Under the pieces are notes generated by a model. The model searched no databases. It had not been told where the DNA came from and saw nothing but the letters and a program-made list of their open reading frames with translations. Shown piece after piece: positions 9,979 to 19,258 of a stretch of DNA of 64,000 bases. Where the stretch lies: positions 186,001-250,000 of the forward strand of contig PERO01000003.1 of NCBI GenBank assembly GCA_002928875.1. The letters run 5' to 3'. The stretch is from Methylobacterium sp. (lineage in GTDB: Bacteria; Pseudomonadota; Alphaproteobacteria; Rhizobiales; Beijerinckiaceae). Each line of letters begins with the position of its first letter. Within the stretch, counting starts at the first letter, position 1. Made by a program: the position numbers and the translations under genes.

Positions 9979-10881
9979 ATGCAACAAAGCCAGACCAACC
10001 TGCGCGGAATTCTGGCGATGATGCTCGCCATGCTGGTTTTCACGGGCAACGATGCACTGATGAAATATGCGCGCGCCTCGCTCGAGACCGGGCAGGCGCT
10101 GGTCGTGCGCGGCCTGTTCTGCGTGGTGCTTCTCGCGATGGCGGTGGTGCTGACACGCAATGTCGCGCGCCTCCCGCTGGCGCTGAGCCGCTTTGCGCTC
10201 TTGCGCGCCGGGCTCGAAGGCGCCATCGCGACGCTCTATATCGGGGCGCTCGCGGGCATCGCGCTGGCCGAGGCGACGGCCATCACCATGCTGGCGCCGC
10301 TGCTGATTACGGCCGCTTCCACGCTGTTTTTGGGCGAAAAGGTCGGTTGGCGCCGCTGGAGCGCCATCGCCGTCGGGTTTGTCGGCATCCTGCTCGTCCT
10401 GCGGCCGGAGGGGCGCGTGGTGCCGGCCTGGGCGGTGGCGATGGTGTTCGGCTGCACGCTGCTGATCGCGCTGCGTGACGTGCTGACACGGCGCATGCCG
10501 AACCACGTCCCGAGCCTGATGCTGACGGTCGCGACCTCCTGCGGCACGCTGGTTGCCGGAAGCATCCTCGCCTGGCGCAGCGGCAACTGGCAGCCGATGC
10601 CGCCGGATGTGCTCATCGCGCTCGGCGGCGCGGCGGTGCTGGTGCTGATCGGCAACTACGCGGTGATCGAGGCGCATCGCGGCACCGATCTCTCGGTCGT
10701 ATCACCTTTTCGTTATAGCGTGATCGGCTGGGCCGTGATCGTCGGTTTCGTCATGTTCGGCGACGTGCCAAGCCCCGTGGCGATGGGGGGTCTGGCGCTG
10801 ATTCTCGCCAGTGGCCTCTACACGATCCATCGCGAAAGGTTGCGGCGACGCGCCGAGCGCGAAGCGTTGCCCCCGGCCTAG
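9979..10881 (+). CDS. EamA/DMT family transporter
   Basis: The 300-residue protein has about ten hydrophobic helices arranged as two EamA repeats (about 10-140 and 150-285), typical of drug/metabolite exporters of the RhaT/YdcZ superfamily. The first helix contains LVFTGNDALMKYA, a usual entry motif. The C-terminus is basic and cytoplasmic, as expected. It is divergent from the chemoreceptor with 263 bases between, in which I see only an A+T-richer stretch near 9780-9840 and no gene. The substrate cannot be predicted. Confidence 0.88.
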   Translation: MQQSQTNLRGILAMMLAMLVFTGNDALMKYARASLETGQALVVRGLFCVVLLAMAVVLTRNVARLPLALSRFALLRAGLEGAIATLYIGALAGIALAEATAITMLAPLLITAASTLFLGEKVGWRRWSAIAVGFVGILLVLRPEGRVVPAWAVAMVFGCTLLIALRDVLTRRMPNHVPSLMLTVATSCGTLVAGSILAWRSGNWQPMPPDVLIALGGAAVLVLIGNYAVIEAHRGTDLSVVSPFRYSVIGWAVIVGFVMFGDVPSPVAMGGLALILASGLYTIHRERLRRRAEREALPPA

Positions 10882-11173
10882 GGCGAACCGGGGTGCGCAG
10901 GCCGCTTGTCACGGGCGACGCTCTGCGTTAGCACCGTCTGAACCATACGTGCTGCGCAGGGATCGCATGCCAAAACCGCAGGAGGGGAGCGGTTGTAAGG
11001 GGGCGGACCTTCTGCCATGCGATTTTGCACGGGTCTCTTGCGACCCGGCACGCGTTGCCCCTCGGCACGCGCGACACGGAAGGAGCGGCCGCAACTCACC
11101 ACAGATGCAGCCACAGCAAACACGAAGATGCCGTGCGATCCAACGCGCGGGACAGGTCCGAAGGGAGAAGGGC
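10882..11173. other. Gene-free leader upstream of the TRAP permease pair
   Basis: This is 292 bases with no supported gene. The frame of the following permease is open through part of it, but the translation is Arg/Cys-rich and without similarity. It probably holds the promoter for 11174-13639. No riboswitch or clear -35/-10 pair could be recognised. Confidence 0.5.
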
Positions 11174-11776
11174 GTGCAAAATCTTCTGAAAATCAGCGGG
11201 ATCATCGACGCGTTCAACACGCGCGTCGGTCAATTCTTCAAATGGGCGATCCTCGCCGCGGTTCTCGTCTCGGCGTTGAACGCGATCATCCGCAAATTGT
11301 TCAATGTCTCGTCGAACGCCTGGCTCGAGATGCAATGGTACCTGTTCGGTGCCGTTTTCATGCTCTGCGCGGCCTATACGTTCCTGAAGAACGAGCATAT
11401 CCGCATCGACGTCGTGACCAGCCATTTCGCCAAGCGCACGCGCGACTGGATCGACGTGATCGGCCACATTTTCTTCCTGATCCCCTTCTGCTGGATCATG
11501 ATCTGGCACGGCTGGCCGTTCTTCCTCCGCTCCTTCGAGATCAACGAGCAATCGATGAATGCCGGCGGGCTCACGGTCTGGCCGGCGAAGATCCTGGTGC
11601 CGCTCGGCTTCGTGCTGCTGCTGCTGCAGGCCTTCTCCGAACTGATCAAGCGCGTGGCGATCCTGCGTGGTGACCTCGAGGACGCCAATGCGGTCGTCGG
11701 CCATGGTGCGGCGGCGGAGGCGGAAGCCGAGCGCTTGCTGAAGGTTGCCGCCGAAGCCGGCATCATCAAGAAGTAA
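11174..11776 (+). CDS. TRAP transporter small permease (DctQ/TakQ type)
   Basis: The 200-residue protein has four hydrophobic helices and the DctQ-type signature region around the second helix (SSNAWLEMQWYLFGAVF, then FLKNEHIRIDV). It is the small membrane subunit of a sodium-driven tripartite ATP-independent periplasmic transporter. GTG 11174 is chosen because AGGGAGAAG sits just upstream and the protein then starts with a normal N-terminus. It is followed 18 bases later by the large permease. The matching binding protein (TakP-like) is encoded at 14307-15395 on the other strand. The alanine/glutamate-rich C-terminus is longer than in many homologues. Confidence 0.88.
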   Translation: MQNLLKISGIIDAFNTRVGQFFKWAILAAVLVSALNAIIRKLFNVSSNAWLEMQWYLFGAVFMLCAAYTFLKNEHIRIDVVTSHFAKRTRDWIDVIGHIFFLIPFCWIMIWHGWPFFLRSFEINEQSMNAGGLTVWPAKILVPLGFVLLLLQAFSELIKRVAILRGDLEDANAVVGHGAAAEAEAERLLKVAAEAGIIKK

Positions 11777-11794
11777 CGGGTCAGGATCAGTCTG

Positions 11795-13639
11795 ATGTTC
11801 AATCGTTTCGTTCGTATCACGGGCGCCCTGATCGCTGTTGCAATCGTGGCGCTGCTCCTTTCCGACCCTGCTCTTGCATCGGGCTTGCCCATCGAGCGGA
11901 AACCCGGCTTCCTCGGCTGGGTGGAACATTACATGGCGCCGATCATGTTCACCTCGCTGGTGATGTTCCTGCTGCTCGGCTACCCGGTCGCCTTCGCGCT
12001 CGCCGCCTGCGGCCTCTTCTTTGCCGTGGTCGGCATCGAGATGGGCCTCTTCGTGCCCAACTTCCTGCAGGCCCTGCCGGAACGCGTCTATGGCACCATG
12101 AACAACGACGTGCTGCTCGCGATCCCGTTCTTCACCTTCATGGGCCTCATCCTCGAGCGCTCGGGCATGGCGGAAGACCTGCTGGACACGATCGGCCAGC
12201 TCTTCGGCCCCATCCGCGGTGGCCTCGCCTACGCCGTCATCTTCGTCGGCGCGCTGCTCGCGGCGACGACGGGCGTCGTGGCGGCCTCGGTGATCTCGAT
12301 GGGCCTGATCTCGCTGCCGATCATGCTGCGCTACGGCTATGATCGCCGTCTCGCCTCGGGCGTCATCGCGGCCTCGGGCACGCTGGCGCAGATCATCCCG
12401 CCCTCGCTCGTGCTGATCGTGATGGCCGACCAGCTCGGCCGTTCGGTCGGCGACATGTATGAGGGCGCTTTCATTCCCGGCATCGTGCTGGCTGGCCTCT
12501 ATGCCGGTTATGTCTTCCTGATGTCGCTGATCTTTCCGAAATCCTGCCCGGCCCTGCCGAGCGAGGCGCGGACTTTGGGCGGCGGCGTGACATCGCTGGT
12601 GGTTGTTGCGCTGCTGACCTTCGGCCTCGCCTTCTGGAAATCGAACCTGCTGATCGGCCATGTGCAGAAGGGTTCGGAGACCATCCTCGCCACCTTCGCA
12701 GCCATGATCGTCGCCTATGCGATTGCGGTGCTGAACCGGGTGCTGAAGCTCAACCTGCTGTCGCGTCTCGCCACCGAGGTCATCGTGGTGCTGATGCCGC
12801 CACTGGGCCTGATCTTCCTGGTGCTCGGCACGATCTTTATCGGCCTTGCGACCCCGACGGAAGGTGGCGCGATGGGCGCGGCCGGCGCGATGCTGATCGC
12901 CTTCGGCAAGCGGCGGCTGAACCTCAGCCTGATCAGCCAGGCGCTGGATTCCACGGCGAAGCTCTCCGCCTTCGTGGTGTTCATCCTGATCGGCGCCCGC
13001 GTGTTCTCGCTCACCTTCTACGGCGTGAACGGACATCGCTGGGTGGAAGAGCTGCTGATCGGGCTTCCGGGCGGACAGACGGGCTTCCTGATCGTCGTGA
13101 ACGTGATGGTGTTCCTTCTGGCCTTCTTCCTGGACTTCTTCGAGCTTGCCTTCATCGTCGTGCCCCTGCTGGGCCCGCCGGCGGAAAAGCTTGGGATCGA
13201 CCTCATCTGGTTCGGCGTCATCCTCGCGGTGAACATGCAGACGAGCTTTATGCATCCGCCCTTCGGCTTTGCGCTCTTCTACCTCCGATCTGTGGCACCC
13301 AAGCTTGTCTATACCGACAAGGTGACCGGCAAGCAGATGGAGCCGGTGACGACAGGGCAGATCTACTGGGGCGCGGTGCCGTTCGTGGTCATCCAGTGCA
13401 TCATGGTCGGCCTGGTCATCGCCTTCCCGCAGATGGTGCTGATCTACAAGGGCCAGCAGGTGACCATCGATCCGAAGAAGGTGGAGGAGCAGCTGAAGAA
13501 CCTCTCCATCCCGGGCGGTGGCGGCTTCGGGCCCCCGCCGGGCTTCGGCGGCGGCATTCCCGGCCTCGGTGGTCCGGGTGGCGGCGCGCCGGGTGGCGGC
13601 ATCGTCATCCCCGGCATCACCCCGCCGCGGGCGCCATAA
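11795..13639 (+). CDS. TRAP transporter large permease (DctM/TakM type)
   Basis: The 614-residue DctM-family transporter has a hydrophobic N-terminal segment, then about twelve membrane helices with typical motifs such as GALLAATTGVVAASVISMG and PTEGGAMGA. This long form with an internal loop (about 250-310) is the TakM/large-subunit class used with extracytoplasmic 2-oxoacid binding proteins. The last 45 residues (about 570-614) are a Gly/Pro tail with repeated GGG and PGG units, not needed for the fold. It is in an operon with the small permease and ends at the terminator at 13665. The substrate (2-oxo acids such as pyruvate) is inferred from the nearby TakP-like protein. Confidence 0.9.
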   Translation: MFNRFVRITGALIAVAIVALLLSDPALASGLPIERKPGFLGWVEHYMAPIMFTSLVMFLLLGYPVAFALAACGLFFAVVGIEMGLFVPNFLQALPERVYGTMNNDVLLAIPFFTFMGLILERSGMAEDLLDTIGQLFGPIRGGLAYAVIFVGALLAATTGVVAASVISMGLISLPIMLRYGYDRRLASGVIAASGTLAQIIPPSLVLIVMADQLGRSVGDMYEGAFIPGIVLAGLYAGYVFLMSLIFPKSCPALPSEARTLGGGVTSLVVVALLTFGLAFWKSNLLIGHVQKGSETILATFAAMIVAYAIAVLNRVLKLNLLSRLATEVIVVLMPPLGLIFLVLGTIFIGLATPTEGGAMGAAGAMLIAFGKRRLNLSLISQALDSTAKLSAFVVFILIGARVFSLTFYGVNGHRWVEELLIGLPGGQTGFLIVVNVMVFLLAFFLDFFELAFIVVPLLGPPAEKLGIDLIWFGVILAVNMQTSFMHPPFGFALFYLRSVAPKLVYTDKVTGKQMEPVTTGQIYWGAVPFVVIQCIMVGLVIAFPQMVLIYKGQQVTIDPKKVEEQLKNLSIPGGGGFGPPPGFGGGIPGLGGPGGGAPGGGIVIPGITPPRAP

Positions 13640-13664
13640 AGGCAGGCGCCGTTTCAAAATAAGG

Positions 13665-13695
13665 AAAGCCCGGTCCGCAGAGATCGGGCTTTTTC
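13665..13695 (+). terminator. Terminator after the TRAP permease genes
   Basis: An 11-bp stem (13665-13675 with 13682-13692, one G:U pair) with a 6-base loop is followed by a T run. It lies 25 bases after the large permease stop. Confidence 0.85.
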
Positions 13696-13698
13696 ATT

Positions 13699-13744
13699 GA
13701 GGTCTCCCGTCACGAAGCCTCCCGTCATCGAGGCCTCCTGATGG
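13699..13744. repeat. Three imperfect 15-base tandem units
   Basis: The units GAGGTCTCCCGTCAC, GAAGCCTCCCGTCAT and GAGGCCTCCTGATGG follow each other, the third offset by one base, between the TRAP terminator and the stop of the acetyltransferase gene. They are too short and degenerate for a known element and look like a local slippage duplication. Confidence 0.45.
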
Positions 13745-13747
13745 CGC

Positions 13748-14215
13748 TCACGCCCGCGGGGGAATGTCGAAATGCAGCACGTCCTCGCGCGTGCCAAGCT
13801 TGGTATAGAGCGCGATGGCCGGCGGATCGGCGTAATCCGCCTGCACATAGACCACCCAGGCGCCGATGCGCGCGGCCTCCGCCTGCAGCGCACCGATGAG
13901 CCCCGTCGCGACGCCGCGCCGCCGCCAGGCCTCGGCGACACCGAGATCGTAGATGTAGATCTCGCTGCGGGGCTGCTCGAGCTTGCGCAGTTCATAGGCG
14001 GCCAGCCCGCCGATCACCGCGCCATCGACCTCCGCGACCAGCGCGAAGAAGGTCGGATCGCCCAGAAGGCGCGCGAGATAGGCCACGTCGGGCCGGTTGC
14101 TGGCATAGGTCCCGGGATCTTCGAAGACCGTCGCGAAGAGATCGAGCAGACCGTGCGCGGCCGGCAGGTCGGCGACGCCGAGACGGCGGATCCGCACGCG
14201 ATGAATGTCCGTCAT
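13748..14215 (-). CDS. GNAT acetyltransferase of the aminoglycoside 3-N-acetyltransferase AAC(3)-I family
   Basis: The 155-residue length nearly equals that of AAC(3)-Ia (154). The central and C-terminal parts follow that family closely: a G-A-L-A-A-Y-like strand (GGLAAYELRKLEQPRSE), IYIYDLGV, RRRGVATGLI (acetyl-CoA binding R/Q-x-x-G-x-A), YVQADY.DPPAIALYTKLG and a terminal LHFDIPP. The N-terminal third is more divergent. Start ATG 14215 has GGAGG ten bases upstream. An in-frame upstream codon (14254) is rejected because it falls in the takP terminator. The gene sits alone inside a TRAP locus, with no integron or IS sign and native-looking G+C, so it is probably chromosomal. Resistance activity is inference only. 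Confidence 0.85.
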   Translation of the reverse strand: MTDIHRVRIRRLGVADLPAAHGLLDLFATVFEDPGTYASNRPDVAYLARLLGDPTFFALVAEVDGAVIGGLAAYELRKLEQPRSEIYIYDLGVAEAWRRRGVATGLIGALQAEAARIGAWVVYVQADYADPPAIALYTKLGTREDVLHFDIPPRA

Positions 14216-14252
14216 GATAACGCACCCTCCATGGAGAAGCGGCAATCGCAAC

Positions 14253-14280
14253 AAAAAACGGCGACCCGAAGGCCGCCGTT
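14253..14280 (-). terminator. Terminator after takP (minus strand)
   Basis: Read on the minus strand, AACGGCGGCC and GGTCGCCGTT close a TTCG loop (10-bp stem, one G:U) followed by a T run. It separates takP from the downstream acetyltransferase gene on the same strand. Confidence 0.88.
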
Positions 14281-14306
14281 CCTGTTCTTTTCCGTGTTGA
14301 CGGTGC

Positions 14307-15485
<1,179 letters not shown>

Positions 15486-15592
15486 TTACGCAACCGTTTT
15501 TGCGCAAGGAACAGACAGCGTTCCATGCGGTTTTTTCACACGGGGCATGAATATGTTGCAAGCGGAATGCCCGCGATGCATCCGCGGGCCGC

Positions 15593-16711
15593 TCAATCGA
15601 AGACGATGCGCGGCGTGCTCCGGCGCGGTGCATCCCCTTCCAGCAATCCCCAGACCCGGTCGGCGATCGCGAGATAGGCCGCGGCATGCGGGCCATCGGG
15701 CTCGGTGACGACGACCGGCAGGCCGGAATCCGAGCGCTCGCGGATGGTCATCGCCAGCGGGATCTCGCCGAGGAAGGGCACGCCCTGCCGCGCCGCTTCC
15801 GCCTGCGCGCCGCCATGGCCAAAAATGTCGTAGCGCTTGCCGGTATCGGGCGCGATGAAATAGCTCATGTTCTCGATGACGCCGAGGATCGGCACCTCGA
15901 CCTTGCGGAACATCGCGACGCCGCGCCGCGCATCGATCAGCGCGAGATCCTGCGGGGTCGAGACGATCACCGCGCCGGCGAGCGGCACGTTCTGCGCCAT
16001 GGTGAGCTGCGCATCGCCCGTGCCCGGCGGCATGTCCACCACCAGAATGTCGAGTTCGCCCCAGGCCACCTCGCGCAGCATCTGCTGGATGGCGGAGATC
16101 ACCATCGGGCCGCGCCAGATCATGGCGGCTTCCTCATCGACGAGGAAACCGATCGACATCACCTTCACGCCGTAATTCTGCATCGGGTTCAGCGTGCGCC
16201 CGCCCGCGAGCGTCGGCTTGCCGTGGATCGCGAAGAGCTTCGGCATCGAGGGGCCGTAGATATCGGCATCGAGCACGCCGACTTTCAGGCCGCGCGCCGC
16301 GAAGGCCAGCGCAAGGTTGCAGGATGTCGTGGATTTGCCCACCCCGCCCTTGCCGCTCGCCACCGCGATGATGTGCTTCACGCCCTGAACGGCGAGCCGC
16401 GCCGGGTTCATCGGGCCGGAGCCGAGCGGGCCAGCGGGTTTTGCCGGCTCGGGGGCGGCGCGAGACGGCGCCTTCTCCGCCGTCAGCGTCACCAGCGCCG
16501 AGGCGATGCCCGGCACGGCCTTCGCCGCCTCTTCCGCAGCCTTCCGCAAGGGCTCGGAATTCGCGACCTGATCGGCGGCGACGGAAATCGAGAAATACGC
16601 CTTCCCCTGGTGCACGATGATGTCCGACAGCGTGCCGCTCGCGGCCAGCGTTCCGCCGCCGGGCATTTGGACCTGGGCGAGGGCCTGGAGGATGGCGGTC
16701 TTGTCGGACAT
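15593..16711 (-). CDS. apbC: Mrp/ApbC/NBP35-type P-loop ATPase, Fe-S cluster carrier
   Basis: The 372-residue protein has an N-terminal MIP18/DUF59 domain (about 1-85), an Ala/Pro linker, then the ATPase domain with the deviant Walker A GKGGVGKST (about 119-127), DADIYGPS, and the switch region DMPPGTGDAQLT. It belongs to the family that delivers Fe-S clusters in the cytosol. The CxxC pair usual in the C-terminal half of Mrp (ENMSYF-C-x-x-C) is replaced by ENMSYFIAPDTG, so the bridging cysteines are absent, as I recall for other alphaproteobacterial members. It is divergent from the ABC binding-protein gene at 16918. Confidence 0.92.
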   Translation of the reverse strand: MSDKTAILQALAQVQMPGGGTLAASGTLSDIIVHQGKAYFSISVAADQVANSEPLRKAAEEAAKAVPGIASALVTLTAEKAPSRAAPEPAKPAGPLGSGPMNPARLAVQGVKHIIAVASGKGGVGKSTTSCNLALAFAARGLKVGVLDADIYGPSMPKLFAIHGKPTLAGGRTLNPMQNYGVKVMSIGFLVDEEAAMIWRGPMVISAIQQMLREVAWGELDILVVDMPPGTGDAQLTMAQNVPLAGAVIVSTPQDLALIDARRGVAMFRKVEVPILGVIENMSYFIAPDTGKRYDIFGHGGAQAEAARQGVPFLGEIPLAMTIRERSDSGLPVVVTEPDGPHAAAYLAIADRVWGLLEGDAPRRSTPRIVFD

Positions 16712-16917
16712 GGATCTTGGCCTTCATGTTGCTTTGGGGCCGTTATGGGCCCGGCGTGGCAGACGTCAATCGTGGAATTCGCCCGGCAATCGCGTCCGCG
16801 GGGCCAGGGGGCCGGGCCGGCCTCGATTGCCAAGCGGGTTTTTCCTTGGCAGTCTCCCGCCCGGAACGGCGCCGGACAGGCCGCCGGAGCCCAATCGAGA
16901 ACAGGGAGAGTTCATCC

Positions 16918-17697
16918 ATGACCACAAAACGCGTTCTTCTCGCGGCGGCCGCTCTCGCGATGGCCGGTTTCGCTACCGGCGCGCAGGCCCAGGCCATCAC
17001 CGAAATCAAGATCGGCACCGAGGGCGCCTACCCGCCCTACAACAACCTGAACGCCAAGAAGGAGCTGGAAGGTTTCGAGATCGATTACATGAACGATCTC
17101 TGCGCCAAGATGAAGGTGAAGTGCACCTGGGTGGTGCAGGACTGGGACGGCATCATCCCCGCCTTGCTGTCGAAGAAATACGACGTGATCGTCGCCGGCA
17201 TGAACGCGACGCCCGAGCGCCAGAAGCGCGTCGATTTCACCGATGTCTACACCTCCACGCCCATCGCCATGGTGGGTGCGAAGTCGATCACGTCGACCGA
17301 CATCTCGCCCGCCGCGCTGAAGGGCAAGGCCGTGGGCGCGCAGGGTTCGACCATCCACATGAACTTCCTCGAGGCCTACTACAAGGACTCGACCATCCGC
17401 CCCTATCCCACCCAGGAGGAGGCAAACCTCGACCTGCTGAACGGTCGCCTCGATTACATCGTGGCCGATCTCGAGGCGCTCGAGAGCTTCCTGAAGGACA
17501 AGGGCAAGGATTGCTGCAAGGTGATCGCCGAGGTGAAGCGCGACGCCACGATCCATGGCCCGGGCGTCGGCATGGCGATCCGCAAGGAAGACACCGCGCT
17601 GAAGGCGATGCTGAACAAGGCGATCGCGGATTCGAAGACCGATGGCACGCTCGACAAGCACGCCATGAAGTGGCTCGGCAAGAAGGCGATCCAGTAA
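16918..17697 (+). CDS. Amino-acid ABC transporter substrate-binding protein (LAO/HisJ/OccT-like)
   Basis: The 259-residue periplasmic binding protein has a signal peptide (MTTKRVLLAAAALAMAG, cleavage near AQAQA). The SBP_bac_3 fold is shown by GTEGAYPPYN, WDGIIPALLSKKYDVIVAGM, ATPERQKRVDFTD, a GAQGSTIH segment and DLLNGRLDYIVADL. This matches binders of basic or opine-type amino acids, but the ligand cannot be fixed. ATG 16918 is preceded by AGGGAG. It heads an operon with two permeases. Two hairpins lie between it and the first permease and may favour expression of the binding protein. Confidence 0.92.
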   Translation: MTTKRVLLAAAALAMAGFATGAQAQAITEIKIGTEGAYPPYNNLNAKKELEGFEIDYMNDLCAKMKVKCTWVVQDWDGIIPALLSKKYDVIVAGMNATPERQKRVDFTDVYTSTPIAMVGAKSITSTDISPAALKGKAVGAQGSTIHMNFLEAYYKDSTIRPYPTQEEANLDLLNGRLDYIVADLEALESFLKDKGKDCCKVIAEVKRDATIHGPGVGMAIRKEDTALKAMLNKAIADSKTDGTLDKHAMKWLGKKAIQ

Positions 17698-17714
17698 GCC
17701 CTGTCGAGAGACGC

Positions 17715-17772
17715 GGCGACCCCTCGGGTCGTCGCCGACCGCACAACAAGGCGGGGCCGAACCGGCTCCGCC
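17715..17772 (+). promoter_or_regulatory. Two hairpins between binding-protein and permease genes
   Basis: GGCGAC/GTCGCC (17715-17736) and GGCGGGGCC/GGCTCCGCC with loop GAACC (17750-17772) occupy the 102-base gap. There is no T tract, so they look like mRNA-stabilising or attenuating stems rather than full terminators. Confidence 0.4.
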
Positions 17773-17799
17773 TGCCCCTTCCTCCGGCCAGCCGAGCGC

Positions 17800-18510
17800 A
17801 TGGAAAAGTACCTCACCCTGCTGTCCTACGGTGATTCCGGCTGGGGCGATGAATTGCTGCAGGGCGCGCTTGTCACCATCTCCATCGCCCTGGCCACCCT
17901 GCCCTTCGGCCTGGTGCTGGGCCTCGGCGTGGCGCTGGCCAGCCGGTCGCGATCCCGCATCGTCTCGAGCCTCGCGACGCTCTACACCACGGTTTTTCGC
18001 GGTGTGCCGGAGCTGCTGACGCTCTACATCATCTATTTCGGCGGCCAGATCCTGATCCAGAAGATCTGGAGCGGCCTCGGATTTTCAGGCTCGCTGTCGA
18101 TCTCGCCCTTCCTCGCGGGCATGGTGGCACTCGGCCTCGTGCTCGCGGCCTTTTCCTCCGAGGTGTGGGTCGGCGCCTTGAACGCCATCCCGAAGGGGCA
18201 GCGCGAGGGCGCGGCGGCTCTGGGGCTTACGCGCGGCCAGGCTTTCCGGCTCGTCGTGCTGCCGCAGCTCATCCGGGTCGCCCTGCCGGGGCTCGGCAAC
18301 AACTGGATGGTTCTGCTGAAGGAGACCTCGCTCGTCTCGGTCATCACCCTGCAGGATCTGATGTTCATCGCGACGCGCGCCAATGTCTCGACGAAGGAGC
18401 CCTTCCTGTTCTTCTCGGCGGCGCTGCTGATCTATCTCGTGTTTTCCATGCTCTCGGCCTGGGGCATCGGCCGCATGGAAGCCCGCGCCAACCGGGGATA
18501 CGCGCGATGA
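17800..18510 (+). CDS. Amino-acid ABC transporter permease (HisQ-like)
   Basis: The 236-residue inner membrane protein has five helices and the polar-amino-acid permease signature: GALVTISIALATLPFGLVLG near the N-terminus, FRGVPELLTLY, and the EAA loop REGAAALGLTRGQAF, which contacts the ATPase. Its stop overlaps the start of the second permease (ATGA), so the two are translationally coupled and should form a heterodimer. No ATP-binding gene follows. The ATPase must come from elsewhere in the genome. Confidence 0.92.
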   Translation: MEKYLTLLSYGDSGWGDELLQGALVTISIALATLPFGLVLGLGVALASRSRSRIVSSLATLYTTVFRGVPELLTLYIIYFGGQILIQKIWSGLGFSGSLSISPFLAGMVALGLVLAAFSSEVWVGALNAIPKGQREGAAALGLTRGQAFRLVVLPQLIRVALPGLGNNWMVLLKETSLVSVITLQDLMFIATRANVSTKEPFLFFSAALLIYLVFSMLSAWGIGRMEARANRGYAR

Positions 18511-19223
18511 GGTGGTGCGAGGCGCCCGGCTTTTACGTCGGCCACGAGGTGCTGGAGCGCTATGGCTGCCGGATGGCCGACGGCCTCTGGATCACGCTGA
18601 AGCTCGTCGGCATTTCCTCGTCCATCGGCTTTGTTCTGGCGCTGGCGCTGGCGCTGCTGCGGCTGCGCGGTCCCGCGCCGGTCCGCTATGCGGTGGCCGG
18701 GTACACAACCTTTTTCCGCGGCACGCCGCTGCTCTGCCAGCTCTTCCTCATTTATTACGGGCTCGGAACATTTCGCATCTTCTGGCAGGATGTCGGGCTG
18801 TGGTGGTTCTTCCGCGAGCCGCTCTATTGCTGTCTCCTCGCCTTCACGATCAACACGGCCGCCTACCAGGCCGAAATCCTGCGCGGCTCGCTGCAGGCGC
18901 TGCCCAGAGGCCAGATCGAGGCCGGGCGCGCGCTGGGTTTGAGGCCGGCCGCGATCTTCCTGACGATCGAGATGCCGCAGGCGCTCATCATCGGCCTGCG
19001 CCCGCTCGGCAATGAACTCATCACCATGATCAAGGTCAGCGCGATCGCCTCGCTGGTGACGCTCTTCGACCTGATGGGCGCGACGCGCGTGGCCTTTGCG
19101 CGAAGTTTCGATCTCTCCATTTACCTCTGGGCGGCGCTGATCTATCTCGGCCTCGTGGAGATCATCCGGCGGGTCTGGGGCCTGATGGAAACGCGCCTCG
19201 CGCGGCATCTCGCGATGCGCTGA
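18507..19223 (+). CDS. Amino-acid ABC transporter permease (HisM-like)
   Basis: The 238-residue partner of the preceding permease has five helices, TTFFRGTPLLCQLFLIYYGLG, and an EAA loop EAGRALGLRPAAI. Start ATG 18507 overlaps the upstream stop by four bases. The frame is open far upstream but only in the shadow of the first permease. It is followed 35 bases later by the dehydrogenase gene rather than by the ATPase gene that normally completes a hisJQMP-type operon. Confidence 0.92.
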   Translation: MRWCEAPGFYVGHEVLERYGCRMADGLWITLKLVGISSSIGFVLALALALLRLRGPAPVRYAVAGYTTFFRGTPLLCQLFLIYYGLGTFRIFWQDVGLWWFFREPLYCCLLAFTINTAAYQAEILRGSLQALPRGQIEAGRALGLRPAAIFLTIEMPQALIIGLRPLGNELITMIKVSAIASLVTLFDLMGATRVAFARSFDLSIYLWAALIYLGLVEIIRRVWGLMETRLARHLAMR

Positions 19224-19258
19224 ATTCCCCCGCGACAACAGAACAATGGAGACAACCG

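Noticed and set aside
10811-11173. N-terminal extension of the small TRAP permease
   Set aside because: It overlaps the end of the EamA gene, is Arg/Cys-rich and lacks similarity. GTG 11174 has a clear ribosome binding site and begins the family's usual N-terminus.
15570-15588. Hairpin CCCGCG/CGCGGG next to the end of apbC
   Set aside because: The stem is only six base pairs and no T run follows on either strand, so it is not called as a terminator.
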